The notes under the pieces: generated by a model | What the model was told of the DNA's origin: nothing | Databases searched by the model: none | Seen by the model: the letters and a program-made list of their open reading frames with translations, nothing else | Program-made: the position numbers and the translations under genes | Source of the DNA: a virus | Virus record (IMG/VR): IMGVR_UViG_3300027881_000054 | Span: 1-29,471 of that record | Length of the DNA: 29,471 nucleotides | Strand: one strand, 5' to 3' | In this document: piece after piece, positions 1 to 8,368 of the stretch | Layout of the letters: each line of letters starts with the position of its first letter | Position numbering within the stretch: the first letter of the stretch is position 1

Positions 1-12
1 CAGAAGGTAGTC

Positions 13-387
13 ATGACTCTCGGTTCCGCATACGCCAAAGGGAAATGGGCACTGGGCGAATGTCAACGCTCAGGTCGCAAGATGTTGCTGCGGAACATGG
101 TGGCCGATGGATACTATCCGAACCTGATCGTCGATCCTGAGTGGTACGAGCCCAAGCATCCCCAGGAATCTCTGCCCAAGGTAAGAGATCCGGTTTCGTT
201 GTTTCGACCAGCTCCTGATCAAGATCAGGTCGGAGCGGTGATTCGATTGAGGGATACAGTGGCGAGCGGCTATTCGCTTGGCAACGTCACGTTTGATATT
301 GCTCCGCCTCCACCGCTTCCGCTTGCCAAGCATGTGTATGAGCTGGACAGCCTGGTCACGCCTGAACCAGACACTGGGACTGGATAG
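13..387 (+). CDS. Small phage protein, degenerate zinc-ribbon type
   Basis: A 124-residue protein starting at ATG 13 behind a GAAGG Shine-Dalgarno. The N-terminal half (about 12-57) resembles a small phage protein family in which a CxxC, a Trp/Tyr-rich stretch and a second CxxC precede a D/EPKHPQ motif. Here WYEPKHPQ is present at 44-51, but only the first cysteine of the expected ribbon (C17) is left. Positions 20, 40 and 43 are Ser, Val and Glu, so metal binding is probably lost. The C-terminal half is Pro-rich and has no recognisable domain. It lies two bases upstream of the next structural gene, so it is probably co-translated with the virion genes. A virion or head-tail role is inferred from position only. 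Confidence 0.6.
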   Translation: MTLGSAYAKGKWALGECQRSGRKMLLRNMVADGYYPNLIVDPEWYEPKHPQESLPKVRDPVSLFRPAPDQDQVGAVIRLRDTVASGYSLGNVTFDIAPPPPLPLAKHVYELDSLVTPEPDTGTG

Positions 388-389
388 CG

Positions 390-1931
390 ATGACGCTCTT
401 TGATCTCACCCATGCAATGCCAGCCGCCTCAAGGGTCGGTGATCCGTCTTTGCGTTCAGATGCTACCGGCTTCTCGATGTTTTATTCCCAGGGCAGGGTC
501 GTGACCGGCGCTGCTCCGGAAACATACGATCTTGGCTTCACGGTTGAGTATGCGATCAAGGTGACAGCGATCGGGGCGCGAAGTGTAGGTGGTGGCATCT
601 CACGGATCGTGCCGAGTGTGCATTCACATTCCAATGTCCAGAACTCTATTTTTGAACTGGCATTCGACAACTGGAATTTCCCTGGCGCAGGAACATCGCT
701 GACTCCTTGCTTCACCATGCTTAATGGTACGGCTGGGATCTACCATCAAATTTCTAATCGATCCAGCATATTCGGTGAGGCTCGTGGCTCCAGGCAACTG
801 GTGATTGGTGACACCTACCACATCCTTGGAACGCTGAGAGCGTCTGATGGGCTGTGCCAGGTTTACGTCAATGGAGTGCTGGAAGGAGAAGCGAGTCCGA
901 ATATCGTTATGGCAGCCTGGCTGGATCTAGGAGGCATCACCACAGACTTGAGTCTTCCTGGTCGATCACTGCGCCAGTATTTCGAGATCGGCACCAGGTT
1001 CCTCGATGGTGCCTGGAGAAACGTCACCAATTCCGGGTCAGCGAACATCGATAACGTCCGCTGGTACAACACGCACTTCACTCCGAGCATGGCCGCAATC
1101 GCAGCATCGGCTATTGCATTCACACCAGATGTGCCAACTAAAAATTCTGGTGGCTATGGTGCAACTGAAAACGAGCTTGCAAACAATCCTGAAGCGACCA
1201 GTCCTTTCAGACTAGATTCTTTTTGGAAGCAGGATGGCACGAGATGTTACACGGTCAGGCAAAATGCAGAGGCAGCGCAAAATGATGTGTCGCCTGCATG
1301 GGGCATTCAACCAGGTGACTGGTCGAATCGTGTTGCCACTGCTCCAATAGCTAATAATCGCAGCATCTGGTGGTCACCTGATGGGGAATGGCTTTCAATA
1401 TGTGTGCGGGTTCCGTCCCTTAATCTCAGGATTGATGTTTATGATCAATCAGCTACTCCGTGGGATCTCACGGTGCTTGGTGCAGTTAAGAGTAAAACCT
1501 TCTCTCCAGCAGGGGCTGGTGGCCCACAAGATCATATCTGGAGTACAAATGGTCGCAGGTTCTGGGTGCATTATCCGGCTGGAGCTACTTCCAGTTTGTA
1601 TGAGTATTCCGCTTCGGTAGGTTTTGATCCAACAACTCTCAGTGCGACACCGATTCAAAGTTTTGATCCAGTACCGGATACCGGCACCAACATAACGACA
1701 TGGGCTTTCTCGCGGGATGGCACTGTGCTGTACGCTATGGATGGTCAGTTCCTGGTGTCCTGGGATCTCAGCACACCGTTCGACATTACGACCACCTCCA
1801 ATTTCACGACCGGGCCGACAGTGACCGCAGGTAATCTGTCGATTCCAAGAGGACTCAACTACCGTAATGACAACGGAGACATATACGTTGAGGGAGACCA
1901 GAATTTAATGCGAATGGCCTGGTTTAGGTAG
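390..1931 (+). CDS. Virion adhesin: LamG-like lectin fold plus propeller-like repeats
   Basis: A 513-residue protein with two parts. Residues about 1-245 read as a concanavalin-A/LamG-like beta sandwich: a YHILGT strand is followed by QVYVNGVLEG, the typical ligand-rim hairpin, and the part closes with NIDNVRWYN. Residues about 270-513 hold WD/propeller-like blades, seen as repeated [WF]S-x-[DN]-G motifs (WWSPDGEWLSI, WSTNGRRFWV, AFSRDGTVLYAMDG) followed by tyrosine or tryptophan strands and DLSTPFD-type turns. No signal peptide or catalytic motif is seen. Placed beside the adaptor gene, it is best read as a tail-associated carbohydrate- or receptor-binding protein. The domain calls are from pattern recognition, and the exact number of blades is uncertain. 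Confidence 0.6.
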   Translation: MTLFDLTHAMPAASRVGDPSLRSDATGFSMFYSQGRVVTGAAPETYDLGFTVEYAIKVTAIGARSVGGGISRIVPSVHSHSNVQNSIFELAFDNWNFPGAGTSLTPCFTMLNGTAGIYHQISNRSSIFGEARGSRQLVIGDTYHILGTLRASDGLCQVYVNGVLEGEASPNIVMAAWLDLGGITTDLSLPGRSLRQYFEIGTRFLDGAWRNVTNSGSANIDNVRWYNTHFTPSMAAIAASAIAFTPDVPTKNSGGYGATENELANNPEATSPFRLDSFWKQDGTRCYTVRQNAEAAQNDVSPAWGIQPGDWSNRVATAPIANNRSIWWSPDGEWLSICVRVPSLNLRIDVYDQSATPWDLTVLGAVKSKTFSPAGAGGPQDHIWSTNGRRFWVHYPAGATSSLYEYSASVGFDPTTLSATPIQSFDPVPDTGTNITTWAFSRDGTVLYAMDGQFLVSWDLSTPFDITTTSNFTTGPTVTAGNLSIPRGLNYRNDNGDIYVEGDQNLMRMAWFR

Positions 1932-1951
1932 ATCACCCATGAGACTTCGAT

Positions 1952-2623
1952 ATGAGTAGTTCAACATCATTTACATACGACGAGCTGATCGCTGCTCTTG
2001 AGGACTGGCTTGAGGAGAGCAGTGCTGAGTTCGTTGCGAATCAGAACAAGATTGTCTCCATGGGCGAGAGTCGGCTTACAACCGATCTCAACTTCGAGAT
2101 CTTCGATCGAGTCGAAACAGGCGCTCTGACACCTGGCGTATTCGTGCAGCCGATCAAACCTGGCACCTGGCAGGGCACCAGGTCACTTCATCTGACAGAT
2201 GTCGGTGGAGGTGGGCTCAAGCGATTCATCGAGCGTAGGAGTTACGAGTATTGCCTGGACTTCGAGCCTGATGAGAGCGCCACTGGTGAGCCGGTCTACT
2301 TCGCTGAGTTCACCGAGACCGACTTCTTCATGGTTCCGGCAGCAGACGTAGCCTACGGCTTCGAGCTGCGTCAGATCCAGGCTCCTGATGCCCTGGCCCC
2401 TGGTAACCAGAACACCTGGCTGGGAGACAATGCAGGCGATCTGCTGCTGTACGCATGCCTGTTGGCTTCAGATGAATTCCTGATCTCCGACCCAGTGGAC
2501 CTGGATACCTGGCGCAAGAGTTACGTAGAGCTGGTGCCGGCCAGGAAACTTGAGCTTCGCCGGCAGTGGAGAGCTGATTACAGTCCGGTCAAAGAAGCGG
2601 CCAGGACGGTGAGCATGACATGA
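1952..2623 (+). CDS. Phage adaptor protein (SU10 adaptor-like)
   Basis: A 223-residue protein matching the adaptor family of podoviruses, which forms the ring between portal and tail. The N-terminal helix (about 8-40) leads into the family's I-x-x-[AG]-E-x-R-[LI]-x-x-D-L signature, here IVSMGESRLTTDLN at about 33-46. A beta-rich middle follows, and the C-terminal helices contain the LLLYACLLASDEFL stretch and a terminal WRKSYVEL helix. Length is normal for the family. It ends in an ATGA overlap with the next gene. The ribosome-binding site before ATG 1952 is weak, so translation may be coupled to the upstream gene. Confidence 0.7.
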   Translation: MSSSTSFTYDELIAALEDWLEESSAEFVANQNKIVSMGESRLTTDLNFEIFDRVETGALTPGVFVQPIKPGTWQGTRSLHLTDVGGGGLKRFIERRSYEYCLDFEPDESATGEPVYFAEFTETDFFMVPAADVAYGFELRQIQAPDALAPGNQNTWLGDNAGDLLLYACLLASDEFLISDPVDLDTWRKSYVELVPARKLELRRQWRADYSPVKEAARTVSMT

Positions 2624-3084
2624 GCATCATTGCCGGTAGCAACTTTCAATATCTTCGGGATCAGCTATTCAATGGCATCCATGATCCGGAGAACGATGCA
2701 CTGTTCTTCGCGATGTACACGACCCAGGCAGACATCGATCCGAGGACCGCGGACCTTCAATCAACTCTGACTGACGAGCTGGTGGGATCCGGATACCCGG
2801 CAGGTGGCTATGCTCTTGCGCCGACTGTCATTTACACACCAGGCGGCGATGATCGTCCGGTGATGGACTTCGATGACATCGTGATACCGTTTGCAACCTG
2901 GGGCATCGGTAACGATGCGGCCCAGGGTGCCGTGATCTACAACACTGAAGCTGGACCACAGAATGACAAGATCATGTGGATCCTCAATTTTGGCTCGCCG
3001 GTTGCAGTAAACAATGGAACGGTGACAATCCAATTCCCGGATCCGACTAACCCGGCTCTGGCAATCGTAAGGAGTACCGGCTGA
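2620..3084 (+). CDS. Small virion protein with GYPAGGY motif
   Basis: A 154-residue, mostly beta protein without signal peptide or membrane segment. It carries a pattern common to a family of small phage structural proteins: DELVGSGYPAGGYAL at about 51-65, then an acidic DFDDIVIPFATWGIG strand pair, an AVIYNTE turn, an ILNFGSPVAV strand and a final GTVTIQFPD strand. Members usually sit among tail and fibre genes, as here. Both ends overlap neighbours (ATGA upstream, TGATG downstream), so it is translated as part of the structural block. The precise virion position cannot be told from sequence. Confidence 0.6.
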   Translation: MSIIAGSNFQYLRDQLFNGIHDPENDALFFAMYTTQADIDPRTADLQSTLTDELVGSGYPAGGYALAPTVIYTPGGDDRPVMDFDDIVIPFATWGIGNDAAQGAVIYNTEAGPQNDKIMWILNFGSPVAVNNGTVTIQFPDPTNPALAIVRSTG

Positions 3085-4352
3085 TGGCCGACACATTCAC
3101 AGCATTACTAAGGCTCGTCTTACAGGAGACTGGTGGCAACCAGAACGTGTGGGGCGACATCAATAACTCCAGTGCGATCGATCTGATTGAAGACGCAATC
3201 GCCGGGCGCGAAGACGTTGATGTCACGCTCTCGGATCAAACGCTCATGCCAGCGAATGGTGCCGACGATCCGGCGCGAGCAGCCATGCTGATTTGCAGTG
3301 GCAATCCAGGCACGGATAGAAATGTCATCGTGCCAAGCACGTCGAAGATCTATGTCGTCACGAACGAGACCAGCCCTGCTTTCAATGTGACGATCAAGAC
3401 AGCATTGGGATCTGGCGTGGTTGTCAGTGGTGGAACACGAGCATTGGTGATCGTTGATTCAACAGCCGATGATGTTTTCCAGGTTAGTAATCCGCCACAA
3501 GCAACAGAAGATGTGCAGGGCATTGCTGAGCTTGCGACCCAGGCTGAAGTCGATGCCGGAACGGATGACGAACGTATCGTCACTCCGCTGAAGCTGACGA
3601 CATTCCCGGCTTTGAATCAGGCGACCGAGACCGTGGCAGGTGTCGCTGAGCTTGCTGATCAGGCGGAGACGGATGGTGGCACCGACGATTTCCGTATTGT
3701 TACACCGTTGAAACTGGAAGGCCGGGCAGCGACGGAACTGCTGACAGGTCTTGCGGCTATCGCTGATCAGACGGAAGTGGATGCTGGGACAGACGACACC
3801 AAGTTTGTAACGGCGCTGAAGCTGGAGAATAAGCCTGGCGCTCTTGGAACATATCGAGGCTGCAAGGCATATCGATCATCGTCATTTAGTTTCCCGAGAG
3901 ATGACGCGCCGAACCTTACGTTTACTGGGCCGACGAATGCGGCGGTAGCGGTCGCTTTCAACGTCGAGGTATTTGATACAGATACCATTCACGATGTCTC
4001 GACGCTGAATAGCCGTTTCGTGATTCCGGCAGGAATTAGCAAGATCAGGATCAAAGGTGGCTTCAGGTTTCTTGGTGATGGATCGGCTGGACTGGGGCAT
4101 GCTCTGGTAAGGAAAGATGGCTCTACGACTGCAACCATCGATCCGAATTTCTCAGGCTGGATTCCGGTTGAAACCATGTCGGAGGGTGCAGGCTCGAATG
4201 GCTCGCATTTTGGTTGGCAATCGTTTGACACTGGAACCATCACGGTGACCGGCTCAGGCAGTGAATACTTTGAGGTCTATGTTCTTGCCCAGGCCGGTAA
4301 CAGAAATTGCATCGCCAATGCCGCATGGTGCGAAGTGGAGTTAGTCGAATGA
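3084..4352 (+). CDS. Tail fibre with 40-residue repeats and C1q/TNF-like tip
   Basis: A 422-residue fibre-type protein. The N-terminus has QETGGNQNVWGDINN at about 14-28, a virion-attachment signature of many phage fibres, followed by a beta-rich region. Three tandem repeats start near residues 139, 179 and 215, each reading roughly [QA]ATExxxGxAELAxQxExDxGTDDxRxVTPLKL. These are classical shaft repeats seen in collar-type tail fibres. Residues about 258-422 look like a C1q/TNF jelly roll (SRFVIPAGISKIRIKGGFRF, then an FEVYVLAQ strand near the end), the probable receptor-binding tip. It overlaps neighbours at both ends (TGATG and ATGA). No S74 chaperone motif is present in this fibre. Confidence 0.75.
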   Translation: MADTFTALLRLVLQETGGNQNVWGDINNSSAIDLIEDAIAGREDVDVTLSDQTLMPANGADDPARAAMLICSGNPGTDRNVIVPSTSKIYVVTNETSPAFNVTIKTALGSGVVVSGGTRALVIVDSTADDVFQVSNPPQATEDVQGIAELATQAEVDAGTDDERIVTPLKLTTFPALNQATETVAGVAELADQAETDGGTDDFRIVTPLKLEGRAATELLTGLAAIADQTEVDAGTDDTKFVTALKLENKPGALGTYRGCKAYRSSSFSFPRDDAPNLTFTGPTNAAVAVAFNVEVFDTDTIHDVSTLNSRFVIPAGISKIRIKGGFRFLGDGSAGLGHALVRKDGSTTATIDPNFSGWIPVETMSEGAGSNGSHFGWQSFDTGTITVTGSGSEYFEVYVLAQAGNRNCIANAAWCEVELVE

Positions 4353-4738
4353 CAGTCATGGCAGAAGTAACGCTCCCGGTAGGAGCGAATGTAGGGGCCT
4401 TCAATAATTTTGCAGGCAACCAGGACAAGATCTTTTATTACGATGAGGTTACTCGTCTCTATGAGATCCCAATCCCTCCTGGCAACCAGGCGCAGCTTAA
4501 TGGCAAGGCAACTGCCTACGCTGCTGGCCAGGCCGCGATAGATCTGGCGTTCGCTGACTTCGAGAAGGGGAGAGCGAACCAAGGCAAAAAGAATCAGCTT
4601 GATGCTGATGCCAACCTACAGGCTGTGGTTGCCTGGGCAACGGATGAGATCAACACCCTTCGGGCGCTGCATGCGCTTCCGGATCTGCAACCTGCTGCGG
4701 TGGATGCAGCAATCAAGAACAAGATCGATAATCCGTGA
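4349..4738 (+). CDS. Hypothetical structural-block protein
   Basis: I chose ATG 4349, which overlaps the upstream stop as ATGA and follows a GTGGAG ribosome-binding sequence. An in-frame ATG at 4307 would lie deep inside the fibre gene and has no support. The product is 129 residues: a short beta-rich start (VTLPVGANVGAFNNFAGNQ), then mostly helix with many Ala/Gln/Asp residues. No signal peptide, membrane segment or known motif is seen. The stop is fused to the GTG start of the next gene (GTGA). The function is not recognised. Its place between a fibre and the stabilisation protein suggests a small tail or fibre-attachment component. Confidence 0.55.
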   Translation: MTVMAEVTLPVGANVGAFNNFAGNQDKIFYYDEVTRLYEIPIPPGNQAQLNGKATAYAAGQAAIDLAFADFEKGRANQGKKNQLDADANLQAVVAWATDEINTLRALHALPDLQPAAVDAAIKNKIDNP

Positions 4739-7377
4739 GCCGCCTGCCTGACATCCCGCTAGACCTTCTCCCCGGCATCATGACCGAGGAGACAGACCGT
4801 GGCTCAAAAGGCAGGTACAAGGATTGCGACAAAATTCGCTTCCGACATCGCCTGCCTCAGAAACTTGGTGGCTGGGTGCTTAACTCCCTGGGCACTGAAG
4901 TCGATGGTATCGACGAGAGTGGTAGCCAAAGACGCACAGCAAGCAGCGGTTATGCAGCAGCAGCAGCGAGCGTCACCCTGGATAGCGCGGTCACTTGCAC
5001 CGACCTGGATCCGGTATGGCTGTTCGATGATTCTGTGACAGGTGGCATGGGTACTCGCACGATCGATGATCCTACAGCCCTGTTTGACGAGTACGTGTTT
5101 GACCTGGATGCTGCGGTCACGGCAGCAGTCGGTGATGCGTTTCTGATCACCTATCCGGAGGAGTTTGCCGGTGGTGGCGTCGTAACTGGTGGTGGACTCG
5201 CAGAGTCCGAGACCATCATGGTGGCACCTGCTGTGACAAAGTATCTGCGTGAAGGAACCATCGTTAGACTGCTCACTGATTCAGGAGAACAGATCAACTT
5301 CCTGGCTGCCAATCATTCGACTGGTGCCACGGTCCTGACACTTCGAGATCCATTGATCGACGACATCCAGGCCGGCACACCGAACGTCTTCATCTATGCG
5401 AAGGACTCGTTCATCAGGAATGACGACGAAAGTCTCGTTGTCAGACATCTCAATCTTGCGGTAGCGGCTGCGACTGAAGTTATGCTCACTCAGTCGCTAC
5501 CAGAGGATGCAGATGGGCTCGACATAGACATCAGGCCATTCCAGTTGACTGGCTGTGATGGTGACCAGGCAAGCACCACGTCTCTGGCCATTGGCCCTGT
5601 CACCGACTTTGCAGTTGGTGTGCCTGTGACTTATCCAGATGGCCTGGTAATTCTGCCATCAGAGAATGTGGTCCAGACATGCTACCTGGGAGTCGCAAGG
5701 GCTTTGTGGGATTGGGACAGCCTGGATTCGCAGAAATGGCTGGCGATCGGAACTCACCTGAAGCTCTACCTGGTAAACAACAACGAGTTGTTCGACATCA
5801 CTCCATTCCGTGAAGTTGGCACCCTGACTGATCCGTTCGATACGGACATCACCGGGCTATTTGATCCGGATGGTGGGGATGATCCGACTTACGTCCAGGT
5901 CACAGATACGGCGCACGGCAATGCGGTCGGCAACTTTGTGCATTTCTCAAACGCGGATCCTGTTGGTGGCATTACTATCGATGGCGAGTACCAGGTTCAG
6001 TTCATCGTCGATGCCGATATGTACATCATCCGTCATCATGTGCCGCCAACATCCACCGCTACTGGTGGTGGCAGCGTCGATTTTGAATACGAGATCCAGG
6101 TTGGACTCGAAGGAACTCAGACACTACTGGGCTACGGCACTGGCGCGTATGGCCTGGGTGCTTACGGAGTTGGCAGCTTCCTGGCAGGAGCGGGGATCCT
6201 GGGTAATCTCAGAACCTGGTCGCTGGATAACTTCGGTGAGGATCTGCTGGCATCACCGAATGGCAGGCAGCTCTATCACTGGGATCGAGACGGTGGTCCG
6301 CTGGTGAGAGCGGTGTTAGTTCCTGAAGCGCCGAACACGATCGAGCGCATGCTGATCTCGCCACAAGCCAGGCACGTAGTTGCCTTCGGTGCGGGAACCG
6401 GATCGGCATCAGCGCCAGGGGATCCTGACAAGCTGCTGATCAGATGGGCCAGCTCAGAGGATTTCTCGGACTGGATTATCACCAGCGTAAACACTGCTGG
6501 TGATCTGCGTCTTGATGTTGGCTCTGAGATTATCACTGCGGTCGAGTCTCGTGGCGACATTCTTATTTTCACCGACCAGTCCCTCCATGCGATGCAGTTC
6601 ATTGGTGGCGACCTGGTTTTCTCTCTGCGCCACCTGGGTCAGTCAGTCAAGATCATCAGCGCGAATGCTGCGGTAGATGTGAATGGTGTCGTGTACTTCA
6701 TGGGAGAGGACGACTTCCTGATGTATGACGGTGTGCTTCGAGTCATGGATTGCGATGTTCGCAACCAGATCTTCGATGACATCAATTTGGAGCAGGGAAG
6801 AAAAGTCTACAGTGGTGTCAATAAGCTCTTTACCGAGGTCTGGTGGGTGTACTCATCGGAAGGTGCTGACTCGAACGATCGGTACGTCAAATATAATTAT
6901 TACGACAACGTATGGGACTTCGGAACTATCGAACGCAGTGCCTGGCATGACAGCTCATCGTTCTTCAATCAGAAGCCCTATGGCACTTTCGATGGAAAGA
7001 TATTCGTTCACGAGACCGGCGTCGATGAGACGGATGCGGACAACAACCTGCTACCGATGTTCTCGTTTATCCAGAGCTACGACATGGACGTTGATGAAGG
7101 CACATACCATGCGTTCGTGCGGAAGATGATCCCTGACTTCAAGAATCTTGTCGGATCCGTTGACCTGTCGCTGACAGCAAAGGCTTACCCTTCAAGCACT
7201 GGGGTCGAGGTTGTGACCAAGGGGCCATTCACCATTTCGCCAACAACTCCATTCGTTAATCCAAGGATCAAGGGCCGGCAGATCTCGATGCGAGTTGAAT
7301 CCGATGCCCTGGGTGATGATTGGCGTATGGGCACCTGGAGAGCGCAGCTCAGAAGGAAGGGGAGGCGAGGCAACTAA
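4735..7377 (+). CDS. Tail stabilisation/nozzle protein (P22 gp10-like family)
   Basis: An 880-residue protein starting at GTG 4735 inside the upstream stop. The early start is kept because the N-terminus (LPDIPLDLLPGI, then DRGSKGRYKDCDKIRFR and the LPQKLGGW turn) matches the conserved opening of podoviral stabilisation or tail-tube proteins, which usually read D-C-D-K-[VI]-R-F-R-x-G-x-P-x-K-x-G-G-W. The middle has the GYGTGAYGLGAYGVGSF glycine/tyrosine loop also typical of the family, followed by propeller-like strands (RQLYHWDRDGG, DILIFTDQSLHAMQF, VYFMGEDDFLMYDG, WWVYSSEG). Long inserted segments at about 60-300 make it larger than P22 gp10 (472 residues). The C-terminus is a beta sandwich ending in basic residues. 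Role: closes the tail channel and retains DNA. The family assignment is by eye. Confidence 0.65.
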   Translation: MSRLPDIPLDLLPGIMTEETDRGSKGRYKDCDKIRFRHRLPQKLGGWVLNSLGTEVDGIDESGSQRRTASSGYAAAAASVTLDSAVTCTDLDPVWLFDDSVTGGMGTRTIDDPTALFDEYVFDLDAAVTAAVGDAFLITYPEEFAGGGVVTGGGLAESETIMVAPAVTKYLREGTIVRLLTDSGEQINFLAANHSTGATVLTLRDPLIDDIQAGTPNVFIYAKDSFIRNDDESLVVRHLNLAVAAATEVMLTQSLPEDADGLDIDIRPFQLTGCDGDQASTTSLAIGPVTDFAVGVPVTYPDGLVILPSENVVQTCYLGVARALWDWDSLDSQKWLAIGTHLKLYLVNNNELFDITPFREVGTLTDPFDTDITGLFDPDGGDDPTYVQVTDTAHGNAVGNFVHFSNADPVGGITIDGEYQVQFIVDADMYIIRHHVPPTSTATGGGSVDFEYEIQVGLEGTQTLLGYGTGAYGLGAYGVGSFLAGAGILGNLRTWSLDNFGEDLLASPNGRQLYHWDRDGGPLVRAVLVPEAPNTIERMLISPQARHVVAFGAGTGSASAPGDPDKLLIRWASSEDFSDWIITSVNTAGDLRLDVGSEIITAVESRGDILIFTDQSLHAMQFIGGDLVFSLRHLGQSVKIISANAAVDVNGVVYFMGEDDFLMYDGVLRVMDCDVRNQIFDDINLEQGRKVYSGVNKLFTEVWWVYSSEGADSNDRYVKYNYYDNVWDFGTIERSAWHDSSSFFNQKPYGTFDGKIFVHETGVDETDADNNLLPMFSFIQSYDMDVDEGTYHAFVRKMIPDFKNLVGSVDLSLTAKAYPSSTGVEVVTKGPFTISPTTPFVNPRIKGRQISMRVESDALGDDWRMGTWRAQLRRKGRRGN

Positions 7378-7709
7378 TGGCAGGTGTTGGTTTCACTACT
7401 GTTCAGTTCGAGCCTGATTACGATGTTCGCAAGATGCGGACCCTGGTGGACGATCTTGAACGTCAATTTCGTGCCCTGAATCTTGAGTTCGAGAGTAGCC
7501 TTGCTGGCATTCATAACACCCTGACTGGTCGTGATGCAGCGGACTGTCATCCAATTTCTGCGATCACTGGCCTGACAGCCGCGCTTGCCGCGATTGGTAT
7601 TACCCTGGCTGATCATGAGACCAGGATTGGAACGAACGAGTCGGACATATCCTCGATCTTCATCGAGCTTGATCGCAATCGAATCGAAAGGTACTTCCTG
7701 GGCGAATGA
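7377..7709 (+). CDS. Small fibre/appendage protein with HPISAITGL motif
   Basis: I placed the start at ATG 7377 (TAATG overlap with the upstream gene, purine-rich GGAAGGGGAGG ribosome-binding site), which gives 110 residues. An ATG 57 bases upstream lies inside the previous gene. Residues about 16-46 form a helix with coiled-coil character (MRTLVDDLERQFRALNLEF). Residues 45-66 contain LTGRDAADCHPISAITGL, a motif that recurs in phage fibre and fibre-associated proteins, followed by helical heptads (LADHETRIGTNESDISSIF). Probably a trimerising adaptor or small fibre element. It ends with ATGA into the next gene. Confidence 0.6.
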   Translation: MAGVGFTTVQFEPDYDVRKMRTLVDDLERQFRALNLEFESSLAGIHNTLTGRDAADCHPISAITGLTAALAAIGITLADHETRIGTNESDISSIFIELDRNRIERYFLGE

Positions 7710-8023
7710 GTGGAATACTTGGACAGTTGGCACCAGCAGCGACGACGCTTGAGGATCTTTATACGTGTCCGACTGACGTTATTGCTGTCATGCGGGTTAT
7801 CATCACGAACCGCGGCGGCACCAAGGCCGAGTACCGAGTGGCTATCTCACCGGACGGTGCCGCGATTTCGGATGAACATTACGTTGCGTTCGATAAATTG
7901 ATGGAAGGCAATGACACCGGATCGACGATCGCTTTTATCGTGAACGAAGATGACGTTGTTCGAGTGTTTGCCGAGAATGCAGATTTCAGTTTTACAGCTA
8001 CAGGTGAGGAACGACCTGAGTAA
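7706..8023 (+). CDS. Small beta-sandwich virion protein
   Basis: A 105-residue protein with a beta-sandwich pattern. LGQLAPAATTLEDLYTCP leads into VIITNRGGTKAEYRVAISPDG, then a FDKLMEGNDTGS turn and a terminal FSFTATGEE strand. This arrangement (LGQ-x-xPAATT-x-x-x-LYT...NRG-x-x-A-x-[YF]RV[AS]I) is common in small proteins encoded among phage tail and fibre genes, probably fibre-base or decoration proteins. There is no signal peptide and the length is normal for the type. It overlaps the upstream gene by ATGA. Fold assignment is inference. Confidence 0.65.
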   Translation: MSGILGQLAPAATTLEDLYTCPTDVIAVMRVIITNRGGTKAEYRVAISPDGAAISDEHYVAFDKLMEGNDTGSTIAFIVNEDDVVRVFAENADFSFTATGEERPE

Positions 8024-8038
8024 TTTGTGGAGAGCGAG

Positions 8039-8368
8039 ATGGCTATATCAGCGAAACTTCAGGCAGCAAGGAAGCAGGCACAGAAAGCACGATTGAAGAA
8101 GAAAGGGGATGACGACTATCCGGAGTTCTACGCCAATCAGCCATTGCAGCAAGTCAAAGCGGCTGAGAACGAGGAGATCCGGAAAGCCAGGCAGGATGTA
8201 GGGAACGCAGAAGACGATCTAAGACTTGCCGAGGTTACCGGCGAAGGGCTCAAGGATGCCCAGGAAGCCTTGCCTGTCTCACGAATGGTTCTGTACAACC
8301 TCCTGGAAGCGAAGCGGCAGAAGAAACATCCTGGCGCTAGACTTACTTCCGCTGGAGATCAGTCATGA
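8039..8368 (+). CDS. Hypothetical charged helical protein
   Basis: A 109-residue protein, almost wholly helical and rich in Lys, Arg, Glu and Ala. I prefer ATG 8039, preceded by GGAGAGCGAG. A GTG at 8027 in frame would add four residues but lacks a ribosome-binding site. The N-terminal 30 residues are strongly basic (AARKQAQKARLKKK), and the middle has the look of an amphipathic coiled coil (RKARQDVGNAEDDLRLAEV). No known domain is recognised. The last codon overlaps the next start as ATGA. It could be a small scaffolding-like or nucleic-acid-contacting virion protein, but the sequence does not decide. Confidence 0.55.
   Translation: MAISAKLQAARKQAQKARLKKKGDDDYPEFYANQPLQQVKAAENEEIRKARQDVGNAEDDLRLAEVTGEGLKDAQEALPVSRMVLYNLLEAKRQKKHPGARLTSAGDQS

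Noticed and set aside
4307-4348. Longer start for the 129-residue protein at ATG 4307
   Set aside because: The extra 14 residues lie in the coding end of the fibre gene with no ribosome-binding site. ATG 4349 has GTGGAG upstream and the ATGA overlap typical of this operon.
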